In this document: positions 54,166-62,224 of the stretch, piece by piece
Layout of the letters: every line of letters begins with the position of its first letter
Position numbering within the stretch: position 1 is the stretch's first letter
Source: Mangrovimonas futianensis
Lineage (GTDB): Bacteria > Bacteroidota > Bacteroidia > Flavobacteriales > Flavobacteriaceae
Direction of reading: 5' to 3'
Length of the DNA stretch: 64,000 bases
Assembly (NCBI RefSeq): GCF_021245805.1
Contig: NZ_JAJJNF010000009.1
Span: forward strand, 90,186 to 154,185
Notes under the pieces: generated by a model
What the model was told of the DNA's origin: nothing
The model's input: only the letters and a program-made list of their open reading frames with translations
Database searches by the model: none
Translations under genes and position numbers: made by a program

Positions 54166-54940
54166 GATACTAAAATATAGTTTTTTTGACCTGATGCGTA
54201 GTCGCTGGAGTTACGTGTACTTTGGATTTTATTTGTTGCTGGGTGTTGTGTTGTTATTCCTTAACAACGATTTGTCTAAAGCTGTCATTACTTTAATGAA
54301 TGTCATTATTGTTCTGGTTCCCTTAATTGGAAGCATTTTTGGAATAATGTATTACTATAATTCAAGAGAGTTTACTGAGTTGCTTCTGGCACAACCCTTA
54401 AAACGGTCTACTATATTTTTAGGTCAGTATTTAGGTGTAGCCCTATCACTTTCCATGAGTTTGATTTTAGGCTTAGGTATTCCCTTTGTTTTTTATGGCC
54501 TTTTTAAAAGTAGTGCCATTTGGGATTTCACTTTATTGTTGATAACTGGTACTTTTCTTACCCTTATTTTTAGTGCTTTGGCATTCAATATGGGGTTAAG
54601 CAATGAAAATAAAATCAAGGGTTTTGGCTATGCTATTTTGTTATGGTTGTTTTTAGCAATAATCTATGACGGGATATTTTTAATGTCTTTAATCGTGTTT
54701 GAAGACTACCCATTGGATAAACTCTCATTGGCTGGAATCATGCTTAACCCAATAGACCTCTCAAGAACTTTGATATTACTTAAACTGGATATATCAGCAC
54801 TTTTAGGGTACACGGGAGCAGTGTTCAAACAGTTTTTTGGCACCAGTTTAGGACTTTTAATTTCCTTTACTATGCTATTTATTTGGGTCGTTTTACCAAT
54901 ATGGAGAATTGTTTACAAGTCTAAGAAGAAAGATTTTTAG
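54158..54940 (+). CDS. nosY: NosY, ABC-2 permease of the NosDFY complex
   Basis: A 260-residue inner-membrane protein with about six hydrophobic helices. The strings YYNSREFTELLLAQPLKRSTIFLGQYLGVALSLS and FKQFFGTSLGLLISF are typical for NosY. It starts within the end of nosF. A lipoprotein gene follows 15 bp downstream. Confidence 0.92.
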   Translation: MFKILKYSFFDLMRSRWSYVYFGFYLLLGVVLLFLNNDLSKAVITLMNVIIVLVPLIGSIFGIMYYYNSREFTELLLAQPLKRSTIFLGQYLGVALSLSMSLILGLGIPFVFYGLFKSSAIWDFTLLLITGTFLTLIFSALAFNMGLSNENKIKGFGYAILLWLFLAIIYDGIFLMSLIVFEDYPLDKLSLAGIMLNPIDLSRTLILLKLDISALLGYTGAVFKQFFGTSLGLLISFTMLFIWVVLPIWRIVYKSKKKDF

Positions 54941-54955
54941 TTAAACTGAATAATT

Positions 54956-55408
54956 ATGAGGGAAATTTTAACATCAATTTTATGTTTATCTCTTTTAATG
55001 GGATGTAAAAATGAACACGGTCATAATGATAACAATGCAGTAAGCTCTGTAGAAATATATCCAATGGATACTTTGCAGCTAAAATTTGACAAAGGTGAAA
55101 AGTGGTTGGCTAATTTTGAAACTCAATTAGGTGTTGAAAAAATAGATTCCATAATTTCGGTTTTTAAGACAAAAACAATTCAGGATTATAAAACTCTTGG
55201 TGAGAAGCTGTCTAAACAAACAAGCTATATAATTAAAAACTGTACCATGAAAGGGGAGCCGCATGAACAATTGCATGTTGTTTTGGTTCCTATGTTGGAT
55301 CAGATATCTATTCTTAAGGAGTCCAAAGATTTACCAAAATTGGAACAGGCAAAATCAAATTTAGAAGTACTTATAGATAAGTATATGGATTACTTTAAAT
55401 ATGAATAA
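54956..55408 (+). CDS. Hypothetical lipoprotein of the nos operon
   Basis: A 150-residue lipoprotein (lipobox SLLMGC, Cys17) with a His/Asn-rich linker (NEHGHNDNN) and a helical domain containing KNCTMKGEPHEQLHVVLVPML; this Cys/Met/His segment could bind copper. I do not know the family. It follows nosY at 15 bp and probably belongs to the nos transcription unit. Confidence 0.72.
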   Translation: MREILTSILCLSLLMGCKNEHGHNDNNAVSSVEIYPMDTLQLKFDKGEKWLANFETQLGVEKIDSIISVFKTKTIQDYKTLGEKLSKQTSYIIKNCTMKGEPHEQLHVVLVPMLDQISILKESKDLPKLEQAKSNLEVLIDKYMDYFKYE

Positions 55409-55448
55409 ATTTCTTAGGATTAAACTTGGTATAATTTATTTTTGAACG

Positions 55449-55841
55449 GTGAAAATAATAGCACAAAAACTAATAACATTGATCCTGGTAAGCATTTTAT
55501 TGCTTCACAACATTAATACATTGGTTATTGTAGCAAACTTTATTGCAAACCAGGATTTTATTGCCAAAACACTCTGTGTACAGAAAGACAATCAACAAGG
55601 TTGTAATGGGAAATGTCACTTAAGAAAGCAATTGGCACAAAATGAAATAGATACTAAAGGCACAGCACCAATTCAAGAAAATAAGCGAATAGCCTTAGAT
55701 GTGTTTTTTGTTTCAGAAATTAATGCAATTAAAAAACAGTGTGTTTCATCACTTAGTGTGAAGCATAATTTATTTTATAGATTGCCCATATTGAGTGAAA
55801 ACATGGTTTCTGTAGAAATACCACCGCCTAACATTTTTTAA
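55449..55841 (+). CDS. Cys-motif membrane protein of the copper-uptake module
   Basis: A 130-residue protein starting at GTG 55449, with an N-terminal hydrophobic helix (IILVSILLLHNI region, about 10-30) and the motif CVQKDNQQGCNGKCHL in the mature part. The three spaced Cys plus His resemble a metal-binding site; similar short proteins precede TonB receptor/lipoprotein pairs in Flavobacteriia, as I recall. Its role is unknown. Confidence 0.65.
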   Translation: MKIIAQKLITLILVSILLLHNINTLVIVANFIANQDFIAKTLCVQKDNQQGCNGKCHLRKQLAQNEIDTKGTAPIQENKRIALDVFFVSEINAIKKQCVSSLSVKHNLFYRLPILSENMVSVEIPPPNIF

Positions 55842-55971
55842 TTCATTTACTGAAATACTTTCACACTTGTTTTAGCAAGCTGTGCAGGATTCCTCATATT
55901 TTTTAATACTCAATTGTGATGCCTGGGTTGGCGCTCATGTAAACTTTTGAAAAATCATAAATTGAATCAAG

Positions 55972-56817
55972 ATGAAATTTAAATATATACTACCAATAAT
56001 TTTATTGGCTCTATTTTCTGTGTCCTGTTCTGAAGATGAAAACGACGATTTTCAACCAAACGAAATAGAAGGACTAACTAAAATACAAGAACTTTCAAAT
56101 GATACCCACGTGATAGAACTTTATAACAAAAGCGGGATGTTCTACACTGGATACAATGAAGTGATTTTGCGAATCAAAAATAAGTCAAACAACGAGTTTG
56201 AAGAAAACGCAAACCTAAGTTGGATGCCTATTATGCAAATGCCTTCAATGAACCATTCCTGTCCAAAATCAAACCCTGTAAAAGCAGCAGGGAAGAATAC
56301 GGTTTATCAAGGATTTATAATTTATCAAATGACAAATGCTGATGGTTCAGGTTGGTCTTTGAATATAAATTATTCCATTGATGGAATAGATTATGTCGCC
56401 AGCTCTGATATAGTGGTTTTACAGAATGAATTGCAAAATGTAAGTAGCTTTTTGGGTAGTGACAATACTAAATATGTTGTAGCCTTTATGGAACCATCTC
56501 AGCCCATTATAGGTATAAATGATTTGGTGATTGGTGTCTATAAAATGGAAACCATGATGTCTTTTCCAATAGTGGAAAACTATTCCTTAACATTGGACCC
56601 TAGAATGCCTGGTATGGGGAACCATAGTTCCCCTAACAATACCAATTTGGTTTATAACCTCTCAGATAAAATGTACCACGCCAATTTATCACTCACCATG
56701 ACAGGATATTGGGTGCTTAATCTTAAGCTATTAAACACCAGTGAAGAAGTTTTAAAAGGAGAAGATATTACAGAGTTAAATACACAAAGTAGTCTTTATC
56801 TAGAATTGGAATTTTAA
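55972..56817 (+). CDS. Surface lipoprotein of the copper-uptake module (YtkA/FixH-like)
   Basis: A 281-residue lipoprotein (SVSC, Cys19) with two beta-sandwich domains. The Met/His-rich strings WMPIMQMPSMNHSCP and LDPRMPGMGNHSSP look like copper ligands and resemble YtkA/FixH-type domains. It precedes the TonB receptor by 67 bp, separated by a hairpin, as a likely surface copper-capturing partner. Confidence 0.72.
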   Translation: MKFKYILPIILLALFSVSCSEDENDDFQPNEIEGLTKIQELSNDTHVIELYNKSGMFYTGYNEVILRIKNKSNNEFEENANLSWMPIMQMPSMNHSCPKSNPVKAAGKNTVYQGFIIYQMTNADGSGWSLNINYSIDGIDYVASSDIVVLQNELQNVSSFLGSDNTKYVVAFMEPSQPIIGINDLVIGVYKMETMMSFPIVENYSLTLDPRMPGMGNHSSPNNTNLVYNLSDKMYHANLSLTMTGYWVLNLKLLNTSEEVLKGEDITELNTQSSLYLELEF

Positions 56818-56831
56818 GCCGTAACGAATAG

Positions 56832-56866
56832 AGCATAGGTGGCAATATCCTTTGCCATCTATGCTT
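56832..56866 (+). terminator. Hairpin between lipoprotein and TonB receptor genes
   Basis: AGCATAGGTGGCA pairs with TGCCATCTATGCT with one mismatch. There is no long T-run, so it may be a weak terminator or mRNA stabiliser. Confidence 0.6.
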
Positions 56867-56884
56867 CATTAAAGTTTAAATAGG

Positions 56885-58885
56885 ATGAAAAAGGGTGTAA
56901 TTTTATTATTGATAATCGCCAACGTTACTTTTTCTTTTGGACAGGATTCCATTCCTTCTATGGAAAAAGATACTACCCAACTGGATGAGGTCATTTTGAT
57001 TACTCAGCGTAAATTGAGCAACTATCGTCAAGAAAAAACATTGTCCAGTATTGATGATTATCTCGAAAAATCCAATAGAGTAACCATGATAAAAAGGGGG
57101 AGCTATGCATGGGAACCTAGCTTGAACAATATGACGAGCGAACGCTTAAATGTAACCATAGATGGGATGTATATTTTTGGAGCTTGTACAGACAAAATGG
57201 ATCCTGTAACATCCTATGTAGATGTGTCAAATTTAAAACAAGTAGTTATTTCTTCAGGGCAGGAAGGAACTGAAAATGGACATTGCATTGGCGGTGCAAT
57301 AGATTTGCAGTTGCCTGAATCCAAATATTTCGATTTTGGGTTAAAGTCAAATGTTGATTTAGGTTATGAAACCAATGGGAACTATCGTATTGCTGGTTTG
57401 GATTTCGAATATTCGGCTAATTCGTTCTATGCAAGTATTGATGCTATTTACAGGAAGTCAGACAACTATAAAGCCGGGGGCGATGAAGAAGTTATGTACT
57501 CTCAATTTGAAAAATACAACATTTCTGGTCAAATGGGATATAGGTTAAACCCGAATAATAAATTGGATGCCAATATCATTTATGATAGAGCTGCCAATGT
57601 AGGTTATCCAGCTTTACCAATGGATGTGTCTCTGGCAGAAGCATTTATAGGTTCTGTAGCGCATAATTATCAAAACGATTCAACATTTGTGAACTATTGG
57701 GAAACTAAGTTGTATTTCAATAGTATTACCCACATTATGGACGATTCGCAACGACCTGATGTACCTATTAGAATGGATATGCCGGGATGGAGTGACACCT
57801 ATGGTTTTTATAGTAAACTTGGTGTTGACAAGGGAAAACATGGAATGCTATTTAATCTAAATGGTTTTTATAATCGTTCACTAGCAGAAATGACCATGTA
57901 TCCTAATGATGTAAATCAGCCAAGTATGTTCATGTATACCTGGCCGGATGTAAGAACTTTTTATACAGGCTTGTTTGCAAAAGATAACTATGTCATCAAC
58001 GATAATGAAGAGGTGTCAGTTTCTATGCGATTGGGGTTCCATAATAATGAAGTGGCTGAAGAAGAAGGCTTGGAGAGTTTGAAAATTTTCTATCCTGAAA
58101 TACAGGATTCCAAAAGCAGATTCTTACTAGGTCTATCTTCTGAATATCAAATAGAGATGAAGGAATACGATTTTACAGTTGGGGTGGGTTATGGAGAAAG
58201 AGCGCCTTCAGTAAGTGAAGGCTATGGATTCTACTTGTTCAATAGTTTTGACAGGTTTGATTATATAGGAAACCCTACTTTGAGTAATGAGAAATCATTG
58301 GAAGTTAATTTAAAGACCAACTACTATTTAAAACATTTTAAAGTTGGATTGGAATCTTCGTATTTTCATGTTTTGGATTATATAATTGGCGAAATAGATT
58401 CATCAATAAGTCCAATGACTATAGGAGCCAATGGCGTGAAAATTTATTCTGCAATAGACCATGCTTCTATTTTTGATTTTTATCTCAATACTAGCTATCA
58501 CTTTGCAGAAAAATTCTTGTTAAACGCTTCTTTAGGCTATAATTATGGTAAAGGTAGTAACGGAGAAAATCTTCCATTGATAAAGCCGTTGTCTTATTTA
58601 GCTGAAGTTTCATATAGTACAGAAAATTTCAATGTAGCCATGCAGTGTGAGGGAAATGGCAATCAAAGTAAGTATAGTAGCTATTATGGTGAAGATGAAA
58701 CACCAGCCTATGGTATATTTAATTTGAATTTTGGGAATGTGGTGTACTTAAAGTCAAATAAGTTGGTCCTTAAATACGGTATTGAAAATATTTTGGATAC
58801 TAATTATTCAACATTTGCTGATTGGAATAATATTTCAAGACAAGGTAGAAATTTTTATATCAATATGTCAGTTGTATTGAATTAA
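56885..58885 (+). CDS. TonB-dependent copper receptor (OprC/NosA-like)
   Basis: A 666-residue outer-membrane protein with a signal peptide (ANVTFSFGQ), a plug domain and a 22-strand barrel ending with terminal aromatic-type strands (FYINMSVVLN). In the plug, DGMYIFGACTDKMDPVTSY contains CxxxM (Cys101, Met105), the copper-binding motif described for OprC of Pseudomonas; NosA receptors supply copper to nitrous oxide reductase. It ends the plus-strand run that begins with nos genes, so it probably imports copper for NosZ. Confidence 0.85.
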   Translation: MKKGVILLLIIANVTFSFGQDSIPSMEKDTTQLDEVILITQRKLSNYRQEKTLSSIDDYLEKSNRVTMIKRGSYAWEPSLNNMTSERLNVTIDGMYIFGACTDKMDPVTSYVDVSNLKQVVISSGQEGTENGHCIGGAIDLQLPESKYFDFGLKSNVDLGYETNGNYRIAGLDFEYSANSFYASIDAIYRKSDNYKAGGDEEVMYSQFEKYNISGQMGYRLNPNNKLDANIIYDRAANVGYPALPMDVSLAEAFIGSVAHNYQNDSTFVNYWETKLYFNSITHIMDDSQRPDVPIRMDMPGWSDTYGFYSKLGVDKGKHGMLFNLNGFYNRSLAEMTMYPNDVNQPSMFMYTWPDVRTFYTGLFAKDNYVINDNEEVSVSMRLGFHNNEVAEEEGLESLKIFYPEIQDSKSRFLLGLSSEYQIEMKEYDFTVGVGYGERAPSVSEGYGFYLFNSFDRFDYIGNPTLSNEKSLEVNLKTNYYLKHFKVGLESSYFHVLDYIIGEIDSSISPMTIGANGVKIYSAIDHASIFDFYLNTSYHFAEKFLLNASLGYNYGKGSNGENLPLIKPLSYLAEVSYSTENFNVAMQCEGNGNQSKYSSYYGEDETPAYGIFNLNFGNVVYLKSNKLVLKYGIENILDTNYSTFADWNNISRQGRNFYINMSVVLN

Positions 58886-58889
58886 ACAT

Positions 58890-59351
58890 TTATCTCCAAA
58901 ATTCATCATCAAGATTATCATTGAATGGGTCTTGATGGTGAATTTTTTCTATTTCAAGAAGCTCTGCTTCTGTAGCTTTTTCTTGAATTTTTGGAAACAG
59001 AATACGCTCTTCAAAGCGTATGTGTTTATCCAATTCTTTTTTAATTTTACTAAGTGAAATAGCTTTGTTATTGGTGTCTGCAAACAATCTATGTAAATGT
59101 TTATGCTGGGAAAGAGCTTTTTTTACTAAATCGTCCTCATTTCCTAAAATGATAAAGATGTGTTTTTCTTCAAGTTCAAAATGAGGAATCAAATGATTAT
59201 TATAAAACCATAAGGCATAATTCCAGATACGTTCAGGATTGATATTCTTACTGAAACCTGTTTGTATTTTCCAAGCCAACAATAGCCCATGATGATGCTC
59301 TCTGCTCAAAGGTTGTAAAGCTTTGTGCCTTTTTTGTGGTTTAGGTTGCAT
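58890..59351 (-). CDS. Hemerythrin-domain protein
   Basis: A 153-residue four-helix protein with the di-iron ligands of hemerythrin: REHHHGLLLAWK, HLIPHFELEEKHIF, HKHLHRLF and HIRFEERILFP. It may bind O2 or NO or repair iron centres. Its start overlaps the stop of the upstream membrane-protein gene by 11 bp, so the two are coupled. Confidence 0.85.
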   Translation of the reverse strand: MQPKPQKRHKALQPLSREHHHGLLLAWKIQTGFSKNINPERIWNYALWFYNNHLIPHFELEEKHIFIILGNEDDLVKKALSQHKHLHRLFADTNNKAISLSKIKKELDKHIRFEERILFPKIQEKATEAELLEIEKIHHQDPFNDNLDDEFWR

Positions 59352-60534
59352 GGTTTTTTTGTGTTATTAAATTCTTGAGAAGAAACATAATTCCTAAAGG
59401 AAGAAAGATACTGGCAATAAATAGAAACATATTAAAATTTGAAATAATAGGCTCATTTGTGTAATATAGATAGCCTTGGACTAATAACAAGAATTCGGTT
59501 AAAACAAACCCTATAATAAAGCTATAAACTCCCACAGATGTTGCTGCAGATGAGGATATTAGTTTATTCCTCATCATAAACGCAAATAAAAATCCTGTGA
59601 TCACACCCAGCATCAATAGGTGAATAAATCCAATAACATACAGTTTATGCTGGTAGATAATCTGTGAAAATTCAGGAAATAAAGAACCTAATTGCAAGAC
59701 TGCTTTTAAGCAGAAACATAAACTAGAAAAACTGTACAAATAGATTTCTAGTTTACTAGTTTTTGCTAGGATGGTGTGGAATGAGAATTTGATAATTTTT
59801 AGAAAAATAAAAAGTGCTGTTATTTGAAAAATTACACCCAGAGCATTCAGCCAGTAAAATAGTTTATTCGGAAAATACCAATATAGAGGTAAGGCAAAAG
59901 TGAGCACTGTGGATAGAAGTAGTATCCTATAAAAAACTCTAAATTGTTTAGAGTCTTGAATGTTTAGAATATGGAAAAAAACACCAATGACAGCAAATAA
60001 AAACCAACCTTTAAATTGAAAATGAAGAAAGAACTGAATAGCCACTTGATAAAAATCTGAAGTGTTACCATAAAGGCCAACGGCTGGACCAAGACACCAA
60101 ACACCAAGTGTTGAAACTGCCATAAAGAGTAAGGCTGTTTTTAGTAGTACTGAACTAACGTAGCTTTTAGCTTTTAACTTCTTCCAGATTAAGAAGATAA
60201 AAATATAACTACATATTATGTGCAGGGTAGAAAAGGTAATGGAAATAGCAGCATACCCTTGAAAGGGGAAGCTAAACATCATGCCCCAAACCGATACTTG
60301 TGTTGTCCAAAACAAGCGTATATAGATAGTCTTTTTCTCTTGGACAAAGTAATGAACAATAAGTATGTACAGCATTAAATAAGCCCATCCTAACATGGCA
60401 GTATGGGAATGGGCATGTGTGAAAAATCTATAGTTTATTGATAGTGGATAAATGCTTACAAACCGCAAAAGTAACCCCATCAATGCGGCTATTAAGAAGT
60501 TTGAAAGGCATATAGCAACTAGTTTTTTTGGCAT
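59341..60534 (-). CDS. Polytopic membrane protein with HAHSH motif (heme-copper-oxidase-like)
   Basis: A 397-residue protein with 11-12 hydrophobic helices. The first helices resemble subunit I of heme-copper oxidases/NO reductases: LRFVSIYPLSINYRFFTHAHSHTAMLGW (His40, His42, His44), and a later LHFQFKGWFLFAVIGVFFHILN. It lacks the full set of haem and CuB ligands that I can identify. With RIC, hemerythrin and the Rrf2 regulator next to it, an NO-related function is likely. Confidence 0.7.
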   Translation of the reverse strand: MPKKLVAICLSNFLIAALMGLLLRFVSIYPLSINYRFFTHAHSHTAMLGWAYLMLYILIVHYFVQEKKTIYIRLFWTTQVSVWGMMFSFPFQGYAAISITFSTLHIICSYIFIFLIWKKLKAKSYVSSVLLKTALLFMAVSTLGVWCLGPAVGLYGNTSDFYQVAIQFFLHFQFKGWFLFAVIGVFFHILNIQDSKQFRVFYRILLLSTVLTFALPLYWYFPNKLFYWLNALGVIFQITALFIFLKIIKFSFHTILAKTSKLEIYLYSFSSLCFCLKAVLQLGSLFPEFSQIIYQHKLYVIGFIHLLMLGVITGFLFAFMMRNKLISSSAATSVGVYSFIIGFVLTEFLLLVQGYLYYTNEPIISNFNMFLFIASIFLPLGIMFLLKNLITQKNHAT

Positions 60535-60565
60535 TCATTTTTATTTACTCAAGATGAAAAGTAGT

Positions 60566-61309
60566 CTAATTTGCTTGTATTTCAAATTGTTTTTCAAGTT
60601 TGACTGCACCAGGAAATAAAATGTTGTTTTCTAAATGAATATGTAAATGAAGATCTTTTTCAAATTCATCAAGCATGGCAAAAGTAACCCTGTAAGTGTT
60701 ACAGGCATCAACAGGTGGTTGATAGTTATTGGTTAACTCTGCAATTATTCTGAATCTTTCCCCCTCATTATCATGTTCGTTCATCATCATAGCTATGGGA
60801 TTTTCAACTGTTCCGAAGGCAGGTTGCAATACCATTTGAGAATCTAATTTTGCTCTGACCAATTTTTTTATGAAAGGGAAGAGGATGAGCTCTTCTTTTT
60901 TCATGTGAGCTGTCAATTCATTGGAAGATGCAATGAATAGTTTGTTTATTTTAAAAAGTTCAGGATGTCTCTCGCCATGAACTCGACATAGCTTGTCTAA
61001 AAATTGTTTTAGAATAGGTATTTTTTCTTCAACATATCTGTGGTGTGTTTTTTCTATATAGTCAATCAATAGGTCAAGAGGCCAAGATTTATAGTCTATA
61101 GATTGATTTGAATTTGAATTGAGTACTATTTCGAGTTCGTCAACTATTAGGTTTTGGTCTATTCCTTTTTTTTCACACACTTCTTTTAAAGTTCGGTGCC
61201 CTTTACAACAAAAGTCTATGTTATATTTTTTAAATATGGCCGCTGTTCTGTAATCTTCGGCAACAAATTGGCCGATATTCTTTTCTTTTATTTTGATTGT
61301 TTTTTCCAT
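60566..61309 (-). CDS. ric: RIC/YtfE-type di-iron repair protein
   Basis: A 247-residue protein: an N-terminal ScdA domain (NIGQFVAEDYRTAAIFKKYNIDFCCKGHRTL, Cys34-Cys35) and a C-terminal hemerythrin domain with H-rich helices (KTHHRYVEEKIP, HMKKEELILFP, MNEHDNEGERF, HLHIHLENNILFP). It repairs Fe-S clusters damaged by NO or oxidants. It lies between the Rrf2 regulator and the HAHSH membrane protein; a putative operator sits 7 bp before its start. Confidence 0.92.
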   Translation of the reverse strand: MEKTIKIKEKNIGQFVAEDYRTAAIFKKYNIDFCCKGHRTLKEVCEKKGIDQNLIVDELEIVLNSNSNQSIDYKSWPLDLLIDYIEKTHHRYVEEKIPILKQFLDKLCRVHGERHPELFKINKLFIASSNELTAHMKKEELILFPFIKKLVRAKLDSQMVLQPAFGTVENPIAMMMNEHDNEGERFRIIAELTNNYQPPVDACNTYRVTFAMLDEFEKDLHLHIHLENNILFPGAVKLEKQFEIQAN

Positions 61310-61316
61310 GATTTTA

Positions 61317-61335
61317 ATTAAGATAAAATTGTCCT
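61317..61335 (-). promoter_or_regulatory. Rrf2/NsrR-type operator candidate before ric
   Basis: AGGACAATTTTATCTTAAT on the minus strand shares 14 of 19 positions with the nos site and ends 7 bp before the ric start codon, where a bound repressor would block transcription. Confidence 0.55.
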
Positions 61336-61363
61336 ATTTATAAATAAATTTTTTTTCAATTAT

Positions 61364-61801
61364 CTAAATAGCCTTTAAAAAAGCACTTCCATTTTTAAGG
61401 TTTAAGGCTAATTCTTCTAAGGTTGTTGTTTCTAGCATACTCCTTAAGCCTCCTCTTATTTCAACAAATTTGTCGTGTACAGGACACGGGTGTTTTTCAT
61501 TGCAGGTTTCTAAGCCCAAACCACAACCCTTGTAAATAGCATCACCATCAATAGCATTCACGATTTGAGAAAGTTTTATATTCGGAATGGAGTCCTTATC
61601 AATTTCAAAGCCTCCGTATGCCCCTTTTACAGAGTTAATAATATTATGTCTAACTAATGCTTGGAGAATTTTTGCTGTAAAAGCTTGGGGAGAATTAATC
61701 TCTTTGGAGATTTCTTTTGGATTTACTCTTTTTCCTTCATAAGAATTTTTAGCAATAAAAATAGCAGCTTTAATTCCGTATTCACAAGCCTTTGAAAACA
61801 T
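61364..61801 (-). CDS. Rrf2-family regulator (NsrR-like)
   Basis: A 145-residue protein with an N-terminal winged helix (YGIKAAIFIAKNS, SPQAFTAKILQALVRHNIINSVKGAYGGF) and three cysteines (Cys93, Cys100, Cys106) in CGLGLETCNEKHPC, the spacing of [Fe-S]-binding NsrR-type Rrf2 proteins. It probably senses NO through the cluster and represses ric and perhaps nos genes. A matching motif also stands in its own promoter, suggesting autoregulation. Confidence 0.88.
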   Translation of the reverse strand: MFSKACEYGIKAAIFIAKNSYEGKRVNPKEISKEINSPQAFTAKILQALVRHNIINSVKGAYGGFEIDKDSIPNIKLSQIVNAIDGDAIYKGCGLGLETCNEKHPCPVHDKFVEIRGGLRSMLETTTLEELALNLKNGSAFLKAI

Positions 61802-61838
61802 TACCCAAATTTAGAGTGCTAAGATACGAAAATGGATT

Positions 61839-61857
61839 CGGATAAATATATCTTAAT
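61839..61857 (+). promoter_or_regulatory. Rrf2/NsrR-type operator candidate before the Rrf2 gene
   Basis: CGGATAAATATATCTTAAT shares 16 of 19 positions with the nos site at 47822. It lies 37 bp upstream of the Rrf2 start, consistent with autoregulation. Confidence 0.58.
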
Positions 61858-61901
61858 TCATTTTTTATGTATGGCAATTATGATAATTTCTAGATTGTTT
61901 C

Positions 61902-62215
61902 GTCCTGAAATATGGCTACAGGTTAAACATAGTTTTAAGCTGTTCAATTTCCTTTTGTAGCTTTTTAATACGTGTTATTTCGTCTTTTGTTTCCACTTTG
62001 ATTCTGGTATTCATTAGGTCTTTACGTTCATATTTCCTGATCCATTCGTTGATGGTAGTAGGATTGATACCGTAAAGTTTTCCTAATTGGTTCTTGTTGA
62101 GTTTTTCAGTGGTAAGTTCGTCTAAAATTTTCAATTTAAACGATTCGCTGAAGCGTCTAATTACTTTGTCATTTTTGTACATAATTATTAAAATTATGTA
62201 GCCTTATTTCCGGAC
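61902..62215 (-). mobile_element. 314-bp mini-IS with IS3-type OrfA and terminal inverted repeats
   Basis: The ends GTCCTGAAATATGGCTACA (61902) and its reverse-complement partner GTCCGGAAATAAGGCTACA (62197-62215) match at 17 of 19 positions. The only gene inside is an 88-residue OrfA-like protein; there is no orfB. It looks like an internally deleted IS3-family element or a MITE derived from one. No clear target duplication flanks it. Confidence 0.7.
61916..62182 (-). CDS. IS3-family OrfA-like helix-turn-helix protein
   Basis: An 88-residue protein with RRFSESFKLKILDEL, NQLGKLYGINPTTINEWIRKY (helix-turn-helix) and a C-terminal leucine-zipper-like helix (IKKLQKEIEQLKTMF), as in the OrfA of IS3-type transposases. 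The stop codon lies inside the left inverted repeat, so the OrfB part was lost. Without OrfB it cannot transpose, but it could still bind IS ends. Confidence 0.75.
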   Translation of the reverse strand: MYKNDKVIRRFSESFKLKILDELTTEKLNKNQLGKLYGINPTTINEWIRKYERKDLMNTRIKVETKDEITRIKKLQKEIEQLKTMFNL

Positions 62216-62224
62216 AGGTCAGTG

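Noticed and set aside
61806..61813. TAAATTTG, an exact TAnnTTTG match 4 bp before the Rrf2 start codon
   Set aside because: It would need a leaderless transcript starting at the ATG; possible, but not supported further.
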